The notes below the pieces were generated by a model. That model was not told the origin of the DNA and searched no databases. It saw only the letters and a list, made by a program, of their open reading frames with translations. The position numbers and the translations under genes are program-made. A DNA stretch of 64,000 nucleotides from Streptomyces sp. CB02056. GTDB lineage: Bacteria; Actinomycetota; Actinomycetes; Streptomycetales; Streptomycetaceae. Location of the stretch: assembly GCF_001905545.1 (NCBI RefSeq), contig NZ_LIPD01000007.1, forward strand, positions 62,001 to 126,000. The letters are read 5' to 3'. This document shows positions 24,638 through 37,268 of the stretch, one piece after another (position 1 is the first letter of the stretch; every line of letters begins with the position of its first letter).

Positions 24638-26427
24638 TGCAGGTTCCCTTCCGAAGCGTGCGCGTCGTCGACGAGGAGCCGGGGCGTTTCCGGGCTGCTG
24701 CCGTCGAGGCGTTCGACGAGGCCGGTCGTGGTGATGAGCAGGGCGGGACGTGCGTCGGCGAGCATGTACGCGATGCGTTCGGCCGGATAGCCGGGGTCGA
24801 TCGGCAGGTAGGCCGCGCCGGTCTTCAGGACGGCGAGCATGGCCACCACCATCTCGGTCGACCGCGGCACCGCCAAGGCGACGATGGCCTCGGGCCTGAT
24901 GCCCCAGCTGCCGAGGTCGGCTGCCAACCGGTTCGCCCGGTCGTCCAACTCGCGGTAAGAGGTGGTCTGTTGACCGTACCGGACGGCGACGCTGTCCGGC
25001 GTGGCGGCGGCCTGTGCGGCGAACAGCTCGGCCACCGAGCGGTCCGGCGCCGGGCGGGCCGTATCGTTCAGCCCGACGATCAGCCGGTACCGTTCCTCCG
25101 CCGTCAGCACGTCGATGTCGCCGACGGCGGCGTCCGGCGCACCGGTGGCGAAGCCGCCGAGCACGTGGACGAAGCGGTCGGCGACGCGCCGGGCCGCGGC
25201 GCCGGTGAGGAGGTCCGGCCGGTAGCCGAAGCAGAGCACGAGGGTCTCGCCCGGGTGGGCGATCAGGCTCAGCGGGTAGTGGATGCTGTTGTGCGCCTCC
25301 GTGCCCGTCACGCGCACGCCGGCGACGGAGTCGACGGTCCGGTCCAGCGGGTAGTTCTCGAACACCACGAGCGAGTCGAAGAGGTCGCCGTCGATCTCCG
25401 ACAGGCCCTGGATCTCGGTCAGTCCGAGGTACTGGTGAGCGCCGAGCCGGGACTGCTCCTCCTGGAGCCGCCCGAACAGCCCGGCGAGGGTCTCCCGCGG
25501 GTCGATCCGGACCCGCACCGGCACGGTGTTGACCAGCATCCCGACCATGGCCTCGACGTCGCGCAGCTCGGGTGCCCGGCCGGCGACCGTGGTACCGAAG
25601 ACGACGTCGTCACGGCCCGTCAGCCGGGACAGCAGCAGGCCCCAGGTGCCCTGGACCACGGTGTTGACGGTCAGGCCCAGCAGCCTGGCGCGTTCGGCGA
25701 CGGCCGCGGTCAGGTCCCGGGGCACGGTGACCAGCACCTGCTCGGTCGGCACCGCCGTACGGCTGTCCGCGTTCGGCGCCACCCGGGTGGCCTCCTCCAG
25801 GCCGGTCAGCGCCGTGCGCCACGCCGTCCGGGCCTGCGGAGCGTCCTGGCGGGCCCGCCAGGCGAAGAACTCCTGCAGCGGCACGGCGGCCGGCAGCGCC
25901 GACGCGTCGCCGCCGGCGCCGTAGACCTCGAAGAGCTCGCGCAGCAGCAGCCCGGTGGACCAGCCGTCCAGCACGGCGTGGTGGTTCGTCAGCACCAGCC
26001 GGAACCGGTCGGACCGGCGCCGGATCAGCGTGAACCGCACGAGCGGCGCCGCGGCCAGGTCGAACCGGCGGGTGCGGGCCTCCCGGGTGATCCGCCCGAC
26101 CTCGGCCTCGCGGTCGCCGTCCGCGACCGCGGTGAGGTCCGCCTCCTCCCACGGCAGCGGCACCTCCGACTGGACCACCTGCAGGGTGTCGCCGATGGCC
26201 CGGCGCCGGAAGCTCGCCCGCAGAGTCGGGTGGCGCCGTACCACGGCCTCCACCGACCGCCGCAGCACGGCGGCGTCGAGCGGTCCTTCCAGGTCCAGCA
26301 CCACCTGGACGTTGTACAGGGCCGATCCGTCCTCGTCGTACGCCGCGTGGAACACCAGCCCTTCCTGGACCGGCGTGAGCGGTAGGACGGTCTCGATCCT
26401 GGGCGTGCGCTTCGTCGCCGTTGTCAC
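24634..26427 (-). CDS. aryB: NRPS: condensation domain plus N-terminal part of an adenylation domain
   Basis: A 597-aa NRPS protein. Residues about 10-440 are a condensation domain of the DCL class ([13 protein letters not shown], active site NHHAVLDG at about 148), matching a D-residue donor from aryA. From about 460 an adenylation domain starts with the A1-type motif ([14 protein letters not shown], about 491) and A2-type motif ([15 protein letters not shown], about 533), then ends at residue 597 just before where A3 (YTSGSTG) should be. A3-A10 and a carrier domain are missing. aryD on the other strand starts exactly at A3. The GTG start overlaps the aryA stop (GTGA) and the stop overlaps the glycosyltransferase start (ATGA). 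The last codons run over the glycosyltransferase ribosome-binding site. Symbol by analogy with the arylomycin cluster. Confidence 0.88.
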   Translation of the reverse strand: MTTATKRTPRIETVLPLTPVQEGLVFHAAYDEDGSALYNVQVVLDLEGPLDAAVLRRSVEAVVRRHPTLRASFRRRAIGDTLQVVQSEVPLPWEEADLTAVADGDREAEVGRITREARTRRFDLAAAPLVRFTLIRRRSDRFRLVLTNHHAVLDGWSTGLLLRELFEVYGAGGDASALPAAVPLQEFFAWRARQDAPQARTAWRTALTGLEEATRVAPNADSRTAVPTEQVLVTVPRDLTAAVAERARLLGLTVNTVVQGTWGLLLSRLTGRDDVVFGTTVAGRAPELRDVEAMVGMLVNTVPVRVRIDPRETLAGLFGRLQEEQSRLGAHQYLGLTEIQGLSEIDGDLFDSLVVFENYPLDRTVDSVAGVRVTGTEAHNSIHYPLSLIAHPGETLVLCFGYRPDLLTGAAARRVADRFVHVLGGFATGAPDAAVGDIDVLTAEERYRLIVGLNDTARPAPDRSVAELFAAQAAATPDSVAVRYGQQTTSYRELDDRANRLAADLGSWGIRPEAIVALAVPRSTEMVVAMLAVLKTGAAYLPIDPGYPAERIAYMLADARPALLITTTGLVERLDGSSPETPRLLVDDAHASEGNLQ

Positions 26428-29400
26428 AGGTCCCCCTCCAGGGCCAGTTCTTCCTGAAACTGGTCGATCTCGTCCTGGGAGAGCAGGACCAGTGGCAGGT
26501 CGGAGGGGCTCTGGCCCCCCGAGTCGGGTCGTCGGGCATGGTCGACCAGGGCCCGCAGGACGCGGAACCAGGTGGCTCCCAGGTCCTCGACCTCCGCCGC
26601 CGTGAACAGCTCCGCCGCCCAGGACCACTCGGCCACGAGCACCGGCTCCGTGCCGTCGTCCTCCCGGACGAGCGTGTTGACCTCCACCGCGTGCGCCAGC
26701 GGCAGGCCCGGGTCGGCGCCGCCGGTGAACCCGCCGACCTCGTGCGCCGGCGCCCACGCGCCGGACTCGGCGGGCGTGCCGAACCGGCCGAGGTGGTTGA
26801 AGCCGATCTGCGGCACCGCCAGCCCGGCGAGCACCTGCCTGGTGCGCGGGTTGAGGTGGCGCAGCAGTCCGTAGCCCAGACCGTGGTCAGGGACGGCGGC
26901 CAGTTGCTCCTTGACCCGCTTCAGCACCCGTCCGACCTCGGGACCGGCCGCCCAGAGGTCCGGCCACTCGACCGCGCCCGGGTCCAGCCGGACCGGGTGG
27001 ACGGTGGTGAACCAGCCCACCGTGCGGGACAGGTCCACGCCGCCGACCGCGTCCTCCTCCCGGCCGTGGCCCTCGACGTCCACCAGCACCGGCCCGGCGG
27101 GACGGCCCCGCCGACGGGACCAGTCCTGCACGGCCAGGGCCACCGCGGTGAGCAGGACGTCGTTGACCGTGGCGTGGAAGACGGTGGTCACGTCGGTCAG
27201 CAGCGCCTTGGTGGCATCCGCCGGCAGCGTCAGCTCCACGGTGCGCCGGGAGGCCACCACGTCCCGGGCCGGGTCCGGCGCCCGGCGGCCGAGCGGCGCG
27301 TCGGCGCCGTCCAGCATCGCCGTCCACAAGCCGAGTTCCGCCGTCCGCCGGTCGCTGTCGGCCTCCTCGGCGAGCAGCCTCGACCAACGGCGCAGCGAGG
27401 TGCCGACCGGGGCCACCGCGGCGTCGGCGCCGCGCCGCAGCGCGTCGGTGACCTCCGCGAGGTCGCCGAGCAGGATGCGCCAGGAGACGCCGTCCACCGC
27501 GAGGTGGTGCACGGCCAGCAGCAGGTGCCCGGGGTCGGCCGGGCCGGCGTCGAGCCACACGGCCTGCCACACGGTGCCGTGCTCGGGAGCCAGTCGGTCC
27601 CAGGCGAGCTCGGCCTGGTGCCGAGCGGCCTCGCGCAGCGCGTCCCCGGTCAGCCCGGCGACATCGTGGCGGGCGAACCGGTCCGCGAGGTCGGCGTCCG
27701 GCTCGGTGATCTCCAGGTCCCAGCGGGCGTCGTCGTCCTTGCGGCGCAGCCGCAGCCGCAGGGCCTCGTGACGGTCCACCAGCGACCGCAGTGCCGCCGT
27801 CAGCGTCGGCTCGTCGATGCCGGCGGGCAGCCGGACGAACATCGACTGGTTGAACCGGTCGACCGGGCCGCCCAGTTCGCGCAGCCACTCCATCACCGGA
27901 GTCGGTGCCAGTGGCCCCGGACCGGCCTCGGTGTCCTTCTCGGCCACCGGGTGGGCCTGCTCGCGCGCCACCCTGGCCAGGTTCGCCGGGGTGCGGTGGT
28001 CGAAGACGTCCCGGGGGGTGAACTCCAGGCCCTGGCGCCGGGCCTGGCTCACCAGCTGGATCGAGGTGATGCTGTCCCCGCCGAGTGCGAAGAAGCTCTC
28101 GTCCGGCCCGACCAGCGGCACGCCCAGGGTCTGCGCGAAGAGTCCGCACAGCAGTTCCTCGCGCGAGGTCCGCGGGACCAGGCCGGTGCCCGGGGCGTGC
28201 TCGCCCGGGTCCGGCGCCGGCAGGGCGGCCCGGTCCAGCTTTCCGTTGGCGGTGACCGGCAGCCGGTCCAGGAGGACGTAGCCGCCCGGGAGCATGTAGC
28301 CGGGCAGTTCGCCCGCGGTCCGCTCCGCGATGTCGGTGACGTCCGGTTCGGCGCCGGGCCGCGGGACCACGTAGGCGATCAGCCGGGTGGTGCCCGCAGA
28401 GGTGTCGCGGGCCAGGACGACGGCCTGGGCGACGTCCGGATGGCGGGCCACCACCGTCTCGACCTCGCCGAGTTCGATCCGGTGGCCGCGGACCTTTACC
28501 TGGTTGTCGGTGCGGCCCAGGTAGTCCAGCGCGCCGTCGGGCAGCCGGCGGGCGAGGTCGCCGGTGCGGTACATCCGGCTTCCCGGGGCGCCGTACGGGT
28601 CCGCGACGAAGCGGTCGGCGGTCAGCGCGGGCCGGTTGAGGTAGCCGCGCGCGACACCGGTGCCCGCCAGGTACAGCTCGCCGGGCACGCCGGCCGGGAC
28701 CGGGCGCAGCCAGCTGTCCAGCACGTAGGCCCGGGTGTGCGGCAGCGGACGGCCGATGGGCGGGGCGAGCACCTCGTCGTCGGCGCACGTCCAGTCGGTG
28801 GCGTACACCGTCGCCTCGGTCGGCCCGTAGAGGTTGACGATCTCCGTACCGGGCAGCGACTGCCGGATCCGCCGTACCAGGGGCTCGGGCAGGGCCTCGC
28901 CCGCCAGGACGAGCCGCCAGGCCGCGAAACTCGGCGACGGGTCGGCGAGCAGCCCGGCCAGCGCTGACGGGACACCGCTGATGAGCGAGCCCTGCCAGGG
29001 CCGTTCGGCCAGTTCCAGCAGGTCGCGGACGATCTCCAGCCGGCCGCCGGCGGCCAGCGGGGCGAACAGCTCGAACACCGAGACGTCGAATGAGAGCGAG
29101 GTGGCGGCCAGGACCCGCTGAAGCCCGTCGCCGCCGAAGCGCTCCACCGCCCAGCCCACCAGCGCGTCCATGGCGGCGCGCGACACGGCGACGGCTTTGG
29201 GTCGGCCGGTGGACCCGGAGGTGTAGATGACGTAGGCGAGCGAACCGTCGGGCGCGGCCGGGACGGTGCCGGCCAGAAGGGCACCGGACGGGACGGCGCC
29301 GGCCGGGACGTCCGGGTCGCTGGGCGTGCCGGGCGTGCCGGGTCCGTCCAACGCGAGCCGCGCCAGCCGGTCCGCCGGCGGCAGCCCGGGCACCTCCTCG

Positions 29401-32400
29401 CCGCTGGTCAGCACCAGCGCCGGCGCGGCGTCCTGGATCATGAACGCGGTCCGCTCGGCGGGGTGCCGATGGTCCAGCGGCAGGTAGCCGGCGCCGGTCC
29501 TGAGCACGGCCAGCAGCGCGACCATCAGCTCGGCCGAGCGCGGCACCGCCACCGCGACCAGGTCCTCCGGTCCGACGCCGCGGGCCCGCAGCTGCTGGGC
29601 CAGCCGGTCCGCCCGCTCGTCGAGCTCGCGGTAGGTCAGCTCCTCGGCCGCGCAGACCACCGCGGTGCGGCCGGGTTCCCGCGCCGCCCAGTCCCGCACG
29701 GCGTCGGCCACGGCGACCGGGGCCGCCGGGCGGCCGGTGTCGTTCCACTCCTCGGTGAGCTGCCGCGTCTCGGCCGGCTCCAGGGCCTCGATGCGGTCCG
29801 CCCGGGTGTCCGGGCCCGCCTCGGCGATCTCCTGGAGCAGCCGGGTATACCGCCGGACGACCTGCTCGGCGTCGGCGGCCGCGAACAGGTCCGGCCGGTA
29901 CGTGAACTGCAGGTCGAGCGAGGGGCCCGGGGTGGCGATCAGGGCCAGCGGGTAGTGCACGTCGTTGTGCGTGCGGACTGCGCCCACCCGCGGGCCGGTC
30001 CGCGCGCCCTGGTTCAGGGCGTCCGGGTCCAGCGGGTAGTTCTCGAACACGGTGAGCGTGTCGAAGAGTTCGCCGTCGACTCCGGTCAGGCGTCGGATCT
30101 CGGCGATCCCGAGGTGCTGGTGGGCGGCGAGGCGGGACTGCTCGTCCTGCAGCCTGGCCAGCAGCGCGCCGATCGGCTCGTCGGGGCGCAGCCGCAGCCG
30201 CACCGGGACGGTGTTGATGAAGCAGCCGATCATCGTCTCGGTGCCCGGCAGCTCGGGCGGCCGTCCGGAGACGGTGGTGCCGAAGACGATGTCCTCGCTG
30301 CCGGTCAGCCGGCTCAGCAGGAGCCCCCACGCGGCCTGCACGACCGTGTTGAGCGTGACGCCGTGTTCCCGGGCCCGCCCGGCCAGCGCGGCGGTGAGGG
30401 ATTCGGGCAGCAGGACGGAGCGGGAGGCGGGCTGGACGGAGGCGTGCGCGTCACCGTGCGGAGCCAGCCGGGTCGGCGCGTCCAGTCCTCGCAGCGCCGC
30501 CTGCCACGCCTGCTCGGCCGCGGTGCGGTCCTGGCCGGCCCGCCAGTCCAGGTAGGTGCGCCAGGAGCCGGCCGGCCGCGCCGGTGTGTCGGCGCCCCGG
30601 GTGCCGTAGTGGGCGAACAGCTCCTGCAGCAGCAGGGGCATCGACCAGCCGTCCAGGACGATGTGGTGGTTGGTCACCGCGAGGGTGTGGCGGCCCTCGC
30701 CGAGGCGCAGCAGCGTCAGGCGCAGCAGGGGTGCTTCGGCCAGGTCGAAGCGGCGGCTCAGGTCGTCCCGGAGCGCCGCCTCGGCCTGGGCCGCCCGCTG
30801 CTCGGGGTCGAGCCCGCTCAGGTCCAGGTACCGCCACGGCACCGGGACCTCGGCCCGGACCACCTGGACCAGGCCGCCGCTCGCCCGGTTCCGTACGCAG
30901 GTGCGCAGCACCGGGTGGCGGCGCAGCAGGGCCTCGGCGGCCTCGCGCAGCGTCCCGGGGTCGATCTCGCCGTCCAGGTCGAGGGCGATCTGGACGTGGT
31001 AGACGTCCGGTGCGTGGTCGTCGTACGCGGCGTGGAAGGCCAGGCCCTCCTGGAGCGGCGTCAGCGGCAGGACGTCCTCGACGTCGGGGCAGGCGGCCTC
31101 GATCTCGTCGATGTCCTGCTGTTCGAGCCGGGCGAGCGGGAAGTCGGACGGCGTGTGGCCGCCGGCGCCCGGTCGGCGGGCGTGGGTGGCCAGCGCGCGC
31201 AGGGCGGTGGACCAGGTGTCGGCGAGGTCCCGGACCTCGTCCTCGGTGAGCAGGCCCGCGGGCCAGGACCACTCGGCGGACAGCCGGGGGCCGTTCTCCC
31301 CGTTCTCCCCGTTCTCCCCGCCGTCCGTCGCGTCCTCGTGGACGAGCGCGTTGATCTCCAGCGTGTGGGCGAAGGGCGTTCCGGGGTCGGTGTGTCCGGC
31401 CAGTGCGCTGCCGTCGCGCACCGGTGTCCAGGTGCCCTGGCCCCGGGTGGTGAGGGAGCGGCCCAGGTAGTTGAAGAGGACGTCGGGGCTGCCGAGGCCG
31501 GCCAGGGCCGTGGCGGTCCGCGGGTTGAGGTGGCGCAGCAGCCCGAAGCCCAGTCCCCTGCCGGGCACCGCCGCGAGCTGTTCCTTGACCGTGCGCAGCG
31601 CCGTTCCGACGGCCTGGCCCGCGGCCCAGGTCTCGGCCGGGTCGGTCACGCCGGGGTCGAGCCGCACCGGGAAGAGGCTGGTGAACCATCCGACGGTGCG
31701 GGACAGGTCGGTGCCCGGGACGGCCTCCTCCTCGCGGCCGTGCCCCTCCAGGTCGACCAGCACCGGCGCGGCCCCGTGCCCGCGCCGCCGGCGCCAGTCC
31801 TGTAGGGCCAGGGCCAGGGCGGCGAGCAGGACATCGTTCGCGCCGGCGTGGAAGGCGGTGGTCACCTCGGTGAGCAGCGCCGCGGTGGTGTCGGCGTCGA
31901 CGGAGGACACCAGGGTGCGCCGGGTGGCGAGGACGTCCCGGACGGGATCGAGCGCGCGTGCCCCGAGCGGGGCGGTGGCACCGGTGAGCGTCTCCCGCCA
32001 GTGGTCGAGCTCGCCGACCACCTCGGCGGTGCCGGCCCGCTCGACCAGCTGCCGCGACCACTGCCGCAGCGAGGTGCCCACCGGGGCGGGTGCGGGGCGC
32101 CCGCCCTCGGCCAGGGCGGCGTAGGCGTCGGCCAGGTCGGGCACCAGCACGCGCCAGGACACCCCGTCCACGGCCAGGTGGTGGACGGCCAGGAACAGCC
32201 TGCCTCGGCGGGTCGGGCCGGCGTCGAACCAGACGGCCTGCACCAGGACGCCGTCGTCGGGGTCGAGCCGGTCGAGAGCGGCTTCCTCCCAGGCCCGCAG
32301 CTCCGCCTCGGTGGGTTCGCCGGTCTCGGCGACGGCCACCCGTCGCAGGCACCCGGCGGCGTCGACGGCGCCGGCCGGCCGTACCGTCAGCGACCACGCC

Positions 32401-35400
32401 TCGTCGCCGTCCCGCGCCAGCCGCAGGCGCAGCGCGTCGTGGTGGTCGAGCACGGTCTGCAGGGCGTCGCCGAGGGTTTCCAGGCGCAGTCCGGCGGGCA
32501 CGTCGAGACGCATCGACTGGCTGAACCGGCCGACCGGGCCGCCGAGTTCACGCAACCGGTGGACGATCGGCAGCAGCGGAACGGGACCGGCTCCGGTGTC
32601 AGGCGGCGGGGCCTGGGTGTCCTGGGTACGGGCCACCTCGGCGAGCCGGGCGACCGTCCGGTGCTCGAAGACCTCGCGCGGGGTGAACAGAACTCCGGCG
32701 CCGCGCGCGCGGCTGACCAGCTGGATCGCGCCGATGCTGTCGCCGCCGTGGTCGAAGAAGCTGTCGTCGGCACCGATTCCGGGCAGGCCCAGGACCTCGG
32801 CGAAGAGCCGGCTCAGCAGTTCCTCGCGTGGACCCCGGGCCGGCCGGCCGCCGCCGGTGGCGCGGAACTCCGGTGCGGGCAGGGCGCGCCGGTCCAGCTT
32901 CCCGTTGGCCGTGGTGGGCAGTGCGTCGAGCACCATGACGGCGGCCGGGACCATGTAGTCGGGCAGGTTCTCCCGCAGGTGCTCGCGCAGGGCGGCGGCG
33001 AGCCGCCCGGCCTCGCGGCCGACCGCGGGGTTGTTGGTCAGGGCCTGCGGCGCCGCCGCGGCCGGGAGGAAGACGTCGGTCAGGGCCGCGGTGGCGGGGT
33101 CGGTCCGGGAGCTCAGGAAGAGCACGTCGAGTTCGCCGTCGGTGCCCTCGCCGGACCAGGTGACCACCGTGCGGTAGCCGAGGTCCTCGCCGAGCTCGTG
33201 GAAGCTCTCGGGCAGCGGGCCGGCCGGGCCGTCCCCGTCCACCGCCCGCCGGACATCCGCCATCGGCGCCCCGGCGAACAGCTGCCGGGTGGCGGAGGCC
33301 TCGGGCACCAGGCGGACGTTGGGCACGCCGGTGATCCGCAGCCGGGCCGGCGCCTCGGTGGCGAGCCGGTCCCGCAGCGCGGTCAGGTCGGCGACCTCGG
33401 TGCCCCAGTGCGCGCCCGGCACGTCGAGCAGCGAGACGGGCCGGTGCTCCGAGTGCTTGTGCAGTACCACGTCGTAGCGGTAGCGGATCAGTTCGGTGTC
33501 GTAGTCGCCGCGCTTGACCCGGATGTCGACGCCGGCGAGGTCGGCGCTCTCCTGCTGGAGCGCGGTGAAGAACCGCGGGTCGACCAGGAGTTCGTTCTCC
33601 TGCCGGGTCCGCTGTTCCACGGCCCGGCGCACGGCCTGCGGGTCCGCGTCCGCCGGGCTGTGCGCGAGTTGCACACCGGTGGCGAGGATCCGGCGGAGCC
33701 TCAGGTCGCGGACGTCTCCGAGGAACACGGCGCCGCCGGGGCGCAGCAGTCCGAGCGCTCCGCGCAGGACGGTCCCGAGGTACTCCGCGGTGGGGAAGTA
33801 CTGCGCCACGGAGTTGATGACCACGGTGTCGAAGAAGCCCTCGGGCAGCCCGGCCAGGTCGTCGGCCGGCTGGGTGCGCAGCTCCACCCGCCCGGCCAGG
33901 TCCGGCCGGGTGCCGAGGTGCCGGCGCAGCGCGGCGACCGCCGCGGGGGAGAAGTCGGTCGCCCAGTAGCGCTCGGTGTCCGGCGCGAGCCGGGCGAGCA
34001 GCAGGCCGCTGCCGACGCCGATCTCCAGCACCCGGCGGGGCCGGAGGGCGCGGATCGCTTCCACCGTCCGGTCGCGCCACTGCCGCATGTCCTCCAGCGG
34101 CAGCGGGCGGTCGGTGTAGCTGCTGTCCCAGCCGGCGAAGCCCTCGCCGAAGGCGGCCTCGGACGGTGCGCCGTACATCGACTGGTACAGCTGCTGCCAT
34201 TGGTCGACGTGCTCGCCGTCGGCCCGCTCCCGCACGGAGGCCGGGCGGTCGCGCTCGGGCACCACGTACCCGACGAGGTATTTCCCGGACGAGCGGTCGT
34301 CGCGGGCCACCACCACCGCCTCGCCGACCTCGGGGTGCTCGCCGAGGACCGAGGCGATTTCGCCGGGTTCGATCCGCACGCCCCGGATCTTCACCTGGTC
34401 GTCGGTCCGGCCCAGGTAGGCCAGCTGCCCGTCGGCGTCCCACCGGGCGAGGTCACCGGTGCGGTACATCCGCTCACCGGGCCGGCCGAACGGGCAGGCC
34501 ACGAAGCGCTCCGCGGTGACGGTCGGCCGGCCGAGGTAACCGCGCGCGAGGCCGGTGCCGGCCAGGTAGAGCTCGCCGGGCACGCCGTCGGGCACCGGCT
34601 CCAGGGCCTGGTTCAGCACGTACACCCGAGTGTTGGCGATCGGGAGTCCGATCGGCGGGGCGCCGGTGCGCGCCGGGTCGCACTGCCAGGACGTCACGTC
34701 GATGGAAGCCTCGGTCGGTCCGTACAGGTTGTGCAGCTCGCAGTCGAGGACGGCGAAGAACCGGGCGGCGAGTTCGGCGGGCAGCGCTTCACCGCTGCAG
34801 ATCACCCGGCGCAGGCTGGTGCACCGGCCGGTCTCGGGCTCGACCAGGAAGGCCTGGAGCATGGCGGGGACGAAGTGGACGGTGGTGACCTGCTGTTCGC
34901 GGATCACCGCGGCGAGGTAGCCCGGGTCGCGGTGCAGCCCGGGGTCGGCCATCACCAGGGTCGCGCCGCTCACCAGGGGCCAGAAGAACTCCCAGACGGA
35001 GACGTCGAATCCGCAGGAGGTCTTCTGCAGCACCCGGTCCCGCGCGGTCAGCCGGTAGCGGTCCTGCATCCACAGGAGCCGGTTCGCCAGGCCGGCGTGG
35101 GTGTTGACCGCTCCCTTGGGCCGACCGGTCGAGCCGGAGGTGTAGATGACGTAGGAGGGCGAGTCCGGCGAGAGCGGGCGCGGGCGGTCGGCCTGGGTGA
35201 CGTCCCGGTCGGGCGCCGCGTCCAGGGCCGCCGCCAGGTCGGCGTCGTCGAGCAGCAGCCGCGGGGTGGCCGTGGCCCCGGGCAGCCGGGGCGCGGTGTC
35301 CTGTGTGGTGATCAGCAGCGCCGGCCGGGCGTCGTCGAGCATGTACGCGATGCGGTCGGTCGGGTAGTCCGGGTCGACCGGCAGGAACGCGGCGCCGGAC

Positions 35401-36989
35401 TTGACCACGGCCAGCAGAGCGGTGACCAGGTCCACGGACCGCGGCACCGCGAGAGCGACGAGGTCCTCTGGGCCGAGGCCGCGGGCGAGCAGCAGCGACG
35501 CGAGCCGGTTCGCCCGCTCGTTCAGCTCCCGGTAGGAGAGGCCGTGCGGCCCGTGCAAGACGGCCGGGGCGTCCGGAGTGGCCGCCGCCCGGGCCTGGAA
35601 CAGATCGACGACGGTCTCGGGGCCGACCGGCCGCCCGGTGTCGTTGCGGCCGACGAGCAGCCGCTCCAGGTCGTCGGGCCGGAAGACGTCGAGTCCACGG
35701 CACGGGGTGTCCGGGTCCGCCTCGGCCATCTGTTCCAGCAGCCGCAGCAGGCCCTGGCCGTGCACCCGCAGATCGGCGCGGTGGTACAGCTCGGTGTTGC
35801 CGTCGACGTCGATCCGTCCGCTGCCCCGCCGGACGTCTCCGTAGAACACGAAGGCCAGGTCGTCGACCGGTCCGTTGGTCAGGTTGTGGATCGTCGTCGC
35901 GCATCCGGCGAGATCCACATCCTGGTCGAAGAACTGCAGGTTGACGTGCGGCCCGACCAGCGGGCTGCTTTCCTCTCCCGCGCCGAGGTCGTTGCGCAGG
36001 TCCTCATATCGGTAGCGCTGGTGCCGAAGGCCGAGCAGCATTTCCGCGGAGACGTTCTGCAGCAATCCGGACAGCGGCAGCTCCGGTCCGGCCGAAACGC
36101 GCAGCGGCACCACGTTGGACATCATTCCGGGAATACCGCGTATGGCCTTGCCGAACCGGGCGGTGACGGGCAGTCCGAGCACGACGTCCGTTTCACCGGT
36201 GAGTCGTGCGGTGTAACGGGCGGCGGCGGCGGCGTAAACAGCGGCGGGCGTCACGCCGCAACGCTGCGCCAGTCTGCCGAGTGCCTCGCTCAGCCCGCTT
36301 TCGATTTCCACCGTCTCGCGGGTCCGGCCGCCCCGACGATTCGGCTCGGCCTGTCCGAAGGTCGCCGGCGCCGGGCTGTCCGCCAGTTTCTCCATCCAGT
36401 ACGCGCGGTCCGTGTGGAATGCGACGGACTCGCGATAGGCACGATCCGACCGCAACATCTCCCCGAAACGCCCGAGGCCGTTCACGGCGTCCCGGCCGGT
36501 CGCCAGCGCGGTGTACCGGGCGGCGATTTCCCGTACGAACAACGCGCCGGAGAAACCGTCCATGGCCACGTGGTGGGCCCGCAGGTACCACAGGTACCGG
36601 TCCTCGCCGATCCGCAGCAGCGCGAAGGAGTGCATCCGGCCGCTGTCCGGGGCGAGCGGCACGGCGAGCTCGTCCTCCATCCAGGCCAGCGCCGCCCGGT
36701 GTGGCTGCTCCTGGTCGCGCAGGTCCAGGCAGGGCATGACGAGTTCGGCCGCGTCGTCGACCACCTGCGCCGGCTCCGGGCCGGAGGCCACGATGCGGGC
36801 CCGCATGGTCGGGGTGTCGGCGAAGGCCCCGCGAGCCGCCCGCACCAGCAGGTCGACATCGAGCGGGCCGACGATGTCGGCGTACAGCGCGACGCTGTAG
36901 TCGAGGCCGTCCCGCGCGAAACGCTGGGCCAGCCATATTCCGGTCTGCGCGGAAGTGAGAGCGAATTCCTGACGCGCTGTTGCGGGCAT
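26424..36989 (-). CDS. aryA: NRPS modules 1-2: C-A(nMT)-T-E-C-A-T-E
   Basis: A 3521-aa synthetase. C1 (1-430, HHVAMDG) resembles the EntF-type starter condensation domain. A1 (A3 at about 613) reads DVWHISLIDK at the ten specificity positions, a serine code. An N-methyltransferase (VLEIGVGSG, about 986) sits before A10 (about 1361). T1 has GGDS (about 1414), E1 has HHLAVDG (about 1603). C2 is DCL type (NHHIVLDG, about 2106). A2 (A3 about 2588) reads DVFSVALVYK; Ala is suggested by context. T2 GGDS about 2969, E2 HHLAVDG about 3160. This gives N-Me-D-Ser then a second D-residue, as in arylomycin. GAAGGA is 6 nt before ATG. It ends with an epimerase and hands over to aryB. Confidence 0.93.
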   Translation of the reverse strand: MPATARQEFALTSAQTGIWLAQRFARDGLDYSVALYADIVGPLDVDLLVRAARGAFADTPTMRARIVASGPEPAQVVDDAAELVMPCLDLRDQEQPHRAALAWMEDELAVPLAPDSGRMHSFALLRIGEDRYLWYLRAHHVAMDGFSGALFVREIAARYTALATGRDAVNGLGRFGEMLRSDRAYRESVAFHTDRAYWMEKLADSPAPATFGQAEPNRRGGRTRETVEIESGLSEALGRLAQRCGVTPAAVYAAAAARYTARLTGETDVVLGLPVTARFGKAIRGIPGMMSNVVPLRVSAGPELPLSGLLQNVSAEMLLGLRHQRYRYEDLRNDLGAGEESSPLVGPHVNLQFFDQDVDLAGCATTIHNLTNGPVDDLAFVFYGDVRRGSGRIDVDGNTELYHRADLRVHGQGLLRLLEQMAEADPDTPCRGLDVFRPDDLERLLVGRNDTGRPVGPETVVDLFQARAAATPDAPAVLHGPHGLSYRELNERANRLASLLLARGLGPEDLVALAVPRSVDLVTALLAVVKSGAAFLPVDPDYPTDRIAYMLDDARPALLITTQDTAPRLPGATATPRLLLDDADLAAALDAAPDRDVTQADRPRPLSPDSPSYVIYTSGSTGRPKGAVNTHAGLANRLLWMQDRYRLTARDRVLQKTSCGFDVSVWEFFWPLVSGATLVMADPGLHRDPGYLAAVIREQQVTTVHFVPAMLQAFLVEPETGRCTSLRRVICSGEALPAELAARFFAVLDCELHNLYGPTEASIDVTSWQCDPARTGAPPIGLPIANTRVYVLNQALEPVPDGVPGELYLAGTGLARGYLGRPTVTAERFVACPFGRPGERMYRTGDLARWDADGQLAYLGRTDDQVKIRGVRIEPGEIASVLGEHPEVGEAVVVARDDRSSGKYLVGYVVPERDRPASVRERADGEHVDQWQQLYQSMYGAPSEAAFGEGFAGWDSSYTDRPLPLEDMRQWRDRTVEAIRALRPRRVLEIGVGSGLLLARLAPDTERYWATDFSPAAVAALRRHLGTRPDLAGRVELRTQPADDLAGLPEGFFDTVVINSVAQYFPTAEYLGTVLRGALGLLRPGGAVFLGDVRDLRLRRILATGVQLAHSPADADPQAVRRAVEQRTRQENELLVDPRFFTALQQESADLAGVDIRVKRGDYDTELIRYRYDVVLHKHSEHRPVSLLDVPGAHWGTEVADLTALRDRLATEAPARLRITGVPNVRLVPEASATRQLFAGAPMADVRRAVDGDGPAGPLPESFHELGEDLGYRTVVTWSGEGTDGELDVLFLSSRTDPATAALTDVFLPAAAAPQALTNNPAVGREAGRLAAALREHLRENLPDYMVPAAVMVLDALPTTANGKLDRRALPAPEFRATGGGRPARGPREELLSRLFAEVLGLPGIGADDSFFDHGGDSIGAIQLVSRARGAGVLFTPREVFEHRTVARLAEVARTQDTQAPPPDTGAGPVPLLPIVHRLRELGGPVGRFSQSMRLDVPAGLRLETLGDALQTVLDHHDALRLRLARDGDEAWSLTVRPAGAVDAAGCLRRVAVAETGEPTEAELRAWEEAALDRLDPDDGVLVQAVWFDAGPTRRGRLFLAVHHLAVDGVSWRVLVPDLADAYAALAEGGRPAPAPVGTSLRQWSRQLVERAGTAEVVGELDHWRETLTGATAPLGARALDPVRDVLATRRTLVSSVDADTTAALLTEVTTAFHAGANDVLLAALALALQDWRRRRGHGAAPVLVDLEGHGREEEAVPGTDLSRTVGWFTSLFPVRLDPGVTDPAETWAAGQAVGTALRTVKEQLAAVPGRGLGFGLLRHLNPRTATALAGLGSPDVLFNYLGRSLTTRGQGTWTPVRDGSALAGHTDPGTPFAHTLEINALVHEDATDGGENGENGENGPRLSAEWSWPAGLLTEDEVRDLADTWSTALRALATHARRPGAGGHTPSDFPLARLEQQDIDEIEAACPDVEDVLPLTPLQEGLAFHAAYDDHAPDVYHVQIALDLDGEIDPGTLREAAEALLRRHPVLRTCVRNRASGGLVQVVRAEVPVPWRYLDLSGLDPEQRAAQAEAALRDDLSRRFDLAEAPLLRLTLLRLGEGRHTLAVTNHHIVLDGWSMPLLLQELFAHYGTRGADTPARPAGSWRTYLDWRAGQDRTAAEQAWQAALRGLDAPTRLAPHGDAHASVQPASRSVLLPESLTAALAGRAREHGVTLNTVVQAAWGLLLSRLTGSEDIVFGTTVSGRPPELPGTETMIGCFINTVPVRLRLRPDEPIGALLARLQDEQSRLAAHQHLGIAEIRRLTGVDGELFDTLTVFENYPLDPDALNQGARTGPRVGAVRTHNDVHYPLALIATPGPSLDLQFTYRPDLFAAADAEQVVRRYTRLLQEIAEAGPDTRADRIEALEPAETRQLTEEWNDTGRPAAPVAVADAVRDWAAREPGRTAVVCAAEELTYRELDERADRLAQQLRARGVGPEDLVAVAVPRSAELMVALLAVLRTGAGYLPLDHRHPAERTAFMIQDAAPALVLTSGEEVPGLPPADRLARLALDGPGTPGTPSDPDVPAGAVPSGALLAGTVPAAPDGSLAYVIYTSGSTGRPKAVAVSRAAMDALVGWAVERFGGDGLQRVLAATSLSFDVSVFELFAPLAAGGRLEIVRDLLELAERPWQGSLISGVPSALAGLLADPSPSFAAWRLVLAGEALPEPLVRRIRQSLPGTEIVNLYGPTEATVYATDWTCADDEVLAPPIGRPLPHTRAYVLDSWLRPVPAGVPGELYLAGTGVARGYLNRPALTADRFVADPYGAPGSRMYRTGDLARRLPDGALDYLGRTDNQVKVRGHRIELGEVETVVARHPDVAQAVVLARDTSAGTTRLIAYVVPRPGAEPDVTDIAERTAGELPGYMLPGGYVLLDRLPVTANGKLDRAALPAPDPGEHAPGTGLVPRTSREELLCGLFAQTLGVPLVGPDESFFALGGDSITSIQLVSQARRQGLEFTPRDVFDHRTPANLARVAREQAHPVAEKDTEAGPGPLAPTPVMEWLRELGGPVDRFNQSMFVRLPAGIDEPTLTAALRSLVDRHEALRLRLRRKDDDARWDLEITEPDADLADRFARHDVAGLTGDALREAARHQAELAWDRLAPEHGTVWQAVWLDAGPADPGHLLLAVHHLAVDGVSWRILLGDLAEVTDALRRGADAAVAPVGTSLRRWSRLLAEEADSDRRTAELGLWTAMLDGADAPLGRRAPDPARDVVASRRTVELTLPADATKALLTDVTTVFHATVNDVLLTAVALAVQDWSRRRGRPAGPVLVDVEGHGREEDAVGGVDLSRTVGWFTTVHPVRLDPGAVEWPDLWAAGPEVGRVLKRVKEQLAAVPDHGLGYGLLRHLNPRTRQVLAGLAVPQIGFNHLGRFGTPAESGAWAPAHEVGGFTGGADPGLPLAHAVEVNTLVREDDGTEPVLVAEWSWAAELFTAAEVEDLGATWFRVLRALVDHARRPDSGGQSPSDLPLVLLSQDEIDQFQEELALEGDL
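31291..31317 (-). repeat. In-frame 9-bp microsatellite in aryA
   Basis: Three exact copies of CCGTTCTCC (plus strand) encode a Gly-Glu-Asn repeat in a surface loop of the first epimerase domain. The unit keeps the frame, so copy-number change would be tolerated. Confidence 0.8.
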
Positions 36990-37132
36990 GCAGAGTCCTT
37001 CGCAGAGCTGTCGGCGGTTGAAGTCAACTCACGAACAGGCGAGGTCCCGAGGATTGGATGGCGGTACCGCGCTGCGGCGGGCACGCGCGTCCGGCTGTTT
37101 CCTTCGGGATCCCCGCGAGTTCCAGCGAAGAT

Positions 37133-37189
37133 TCAGCGCGAAGGCCCAGCGCGGTCCCGGCATCGAAAAAACCGCACGATCACGTGCAT
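37133..37189 (-). CDS. Possible 18-aa leader ORF before aryA
   Basis: ATG 37189 follows GGGGGAT and reads MHVIVRFFRCRDRAGPSR to TGA at 37133-37135. It contains TTT TTT, two very rare Phe codons for this genome. Codons 1-5 form the hairpin GCACG-tgat-CGTGC and the TTT codons form the T6 run of a possible intrinsic terminator. It lies between the proposed aryA promoter and aryA. A role as a leader peptide is inferred. Confidence 0.35.
   Translation of the reverse strand: MHVIVRFFRCRDRAGPSR
37166..37187 (-). terminator. Possible attenuator hairpin with T-tract in the aryA leader
   Basis: On the minus strand GCACG (from 37187), loop TGAT, CGTGC (to 37174), then GG and TTTTTT (37171-37166). The stem is short (5 bp) but a run of six T is exceptional in this DNA. 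It lies 177 nt before the aryA start, downstream of the proposed promoter. Confidence 0.4.
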
Positions 37190-37243
37190 ATCCCCCGTCC
37201 CCGTGTCTCGTGCCGTGCGCCCTGTTCCCCGATGCTCTCGAAC

Positions 37244-37264
37244 AACAGTCCCGCAGGCACTGTT
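37244..37264. promoter_or_regulatory. Inverted repeat at the proposed aryA transcription start
   Basis: AACAGT (37244-37249), 9 nt, ACTGTT (37259-37264). It lies just downstream of the proposed minus-strand -10 box, a position typical of repressor operators. No regulator can be assigned. Confidence 0.35.
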
Positions 37265-37268
37265 CCGC

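Noticed and set aside
28990-29240. Piperazate as substrate of the two DVFSVA adenylation domains
   Set aside because: The prefix reminded me of piperazate codes, but no piperazate synthase or ornithine N-hydroxylase is in the window and all other modules fit arylomycin, where these positions are Ala.
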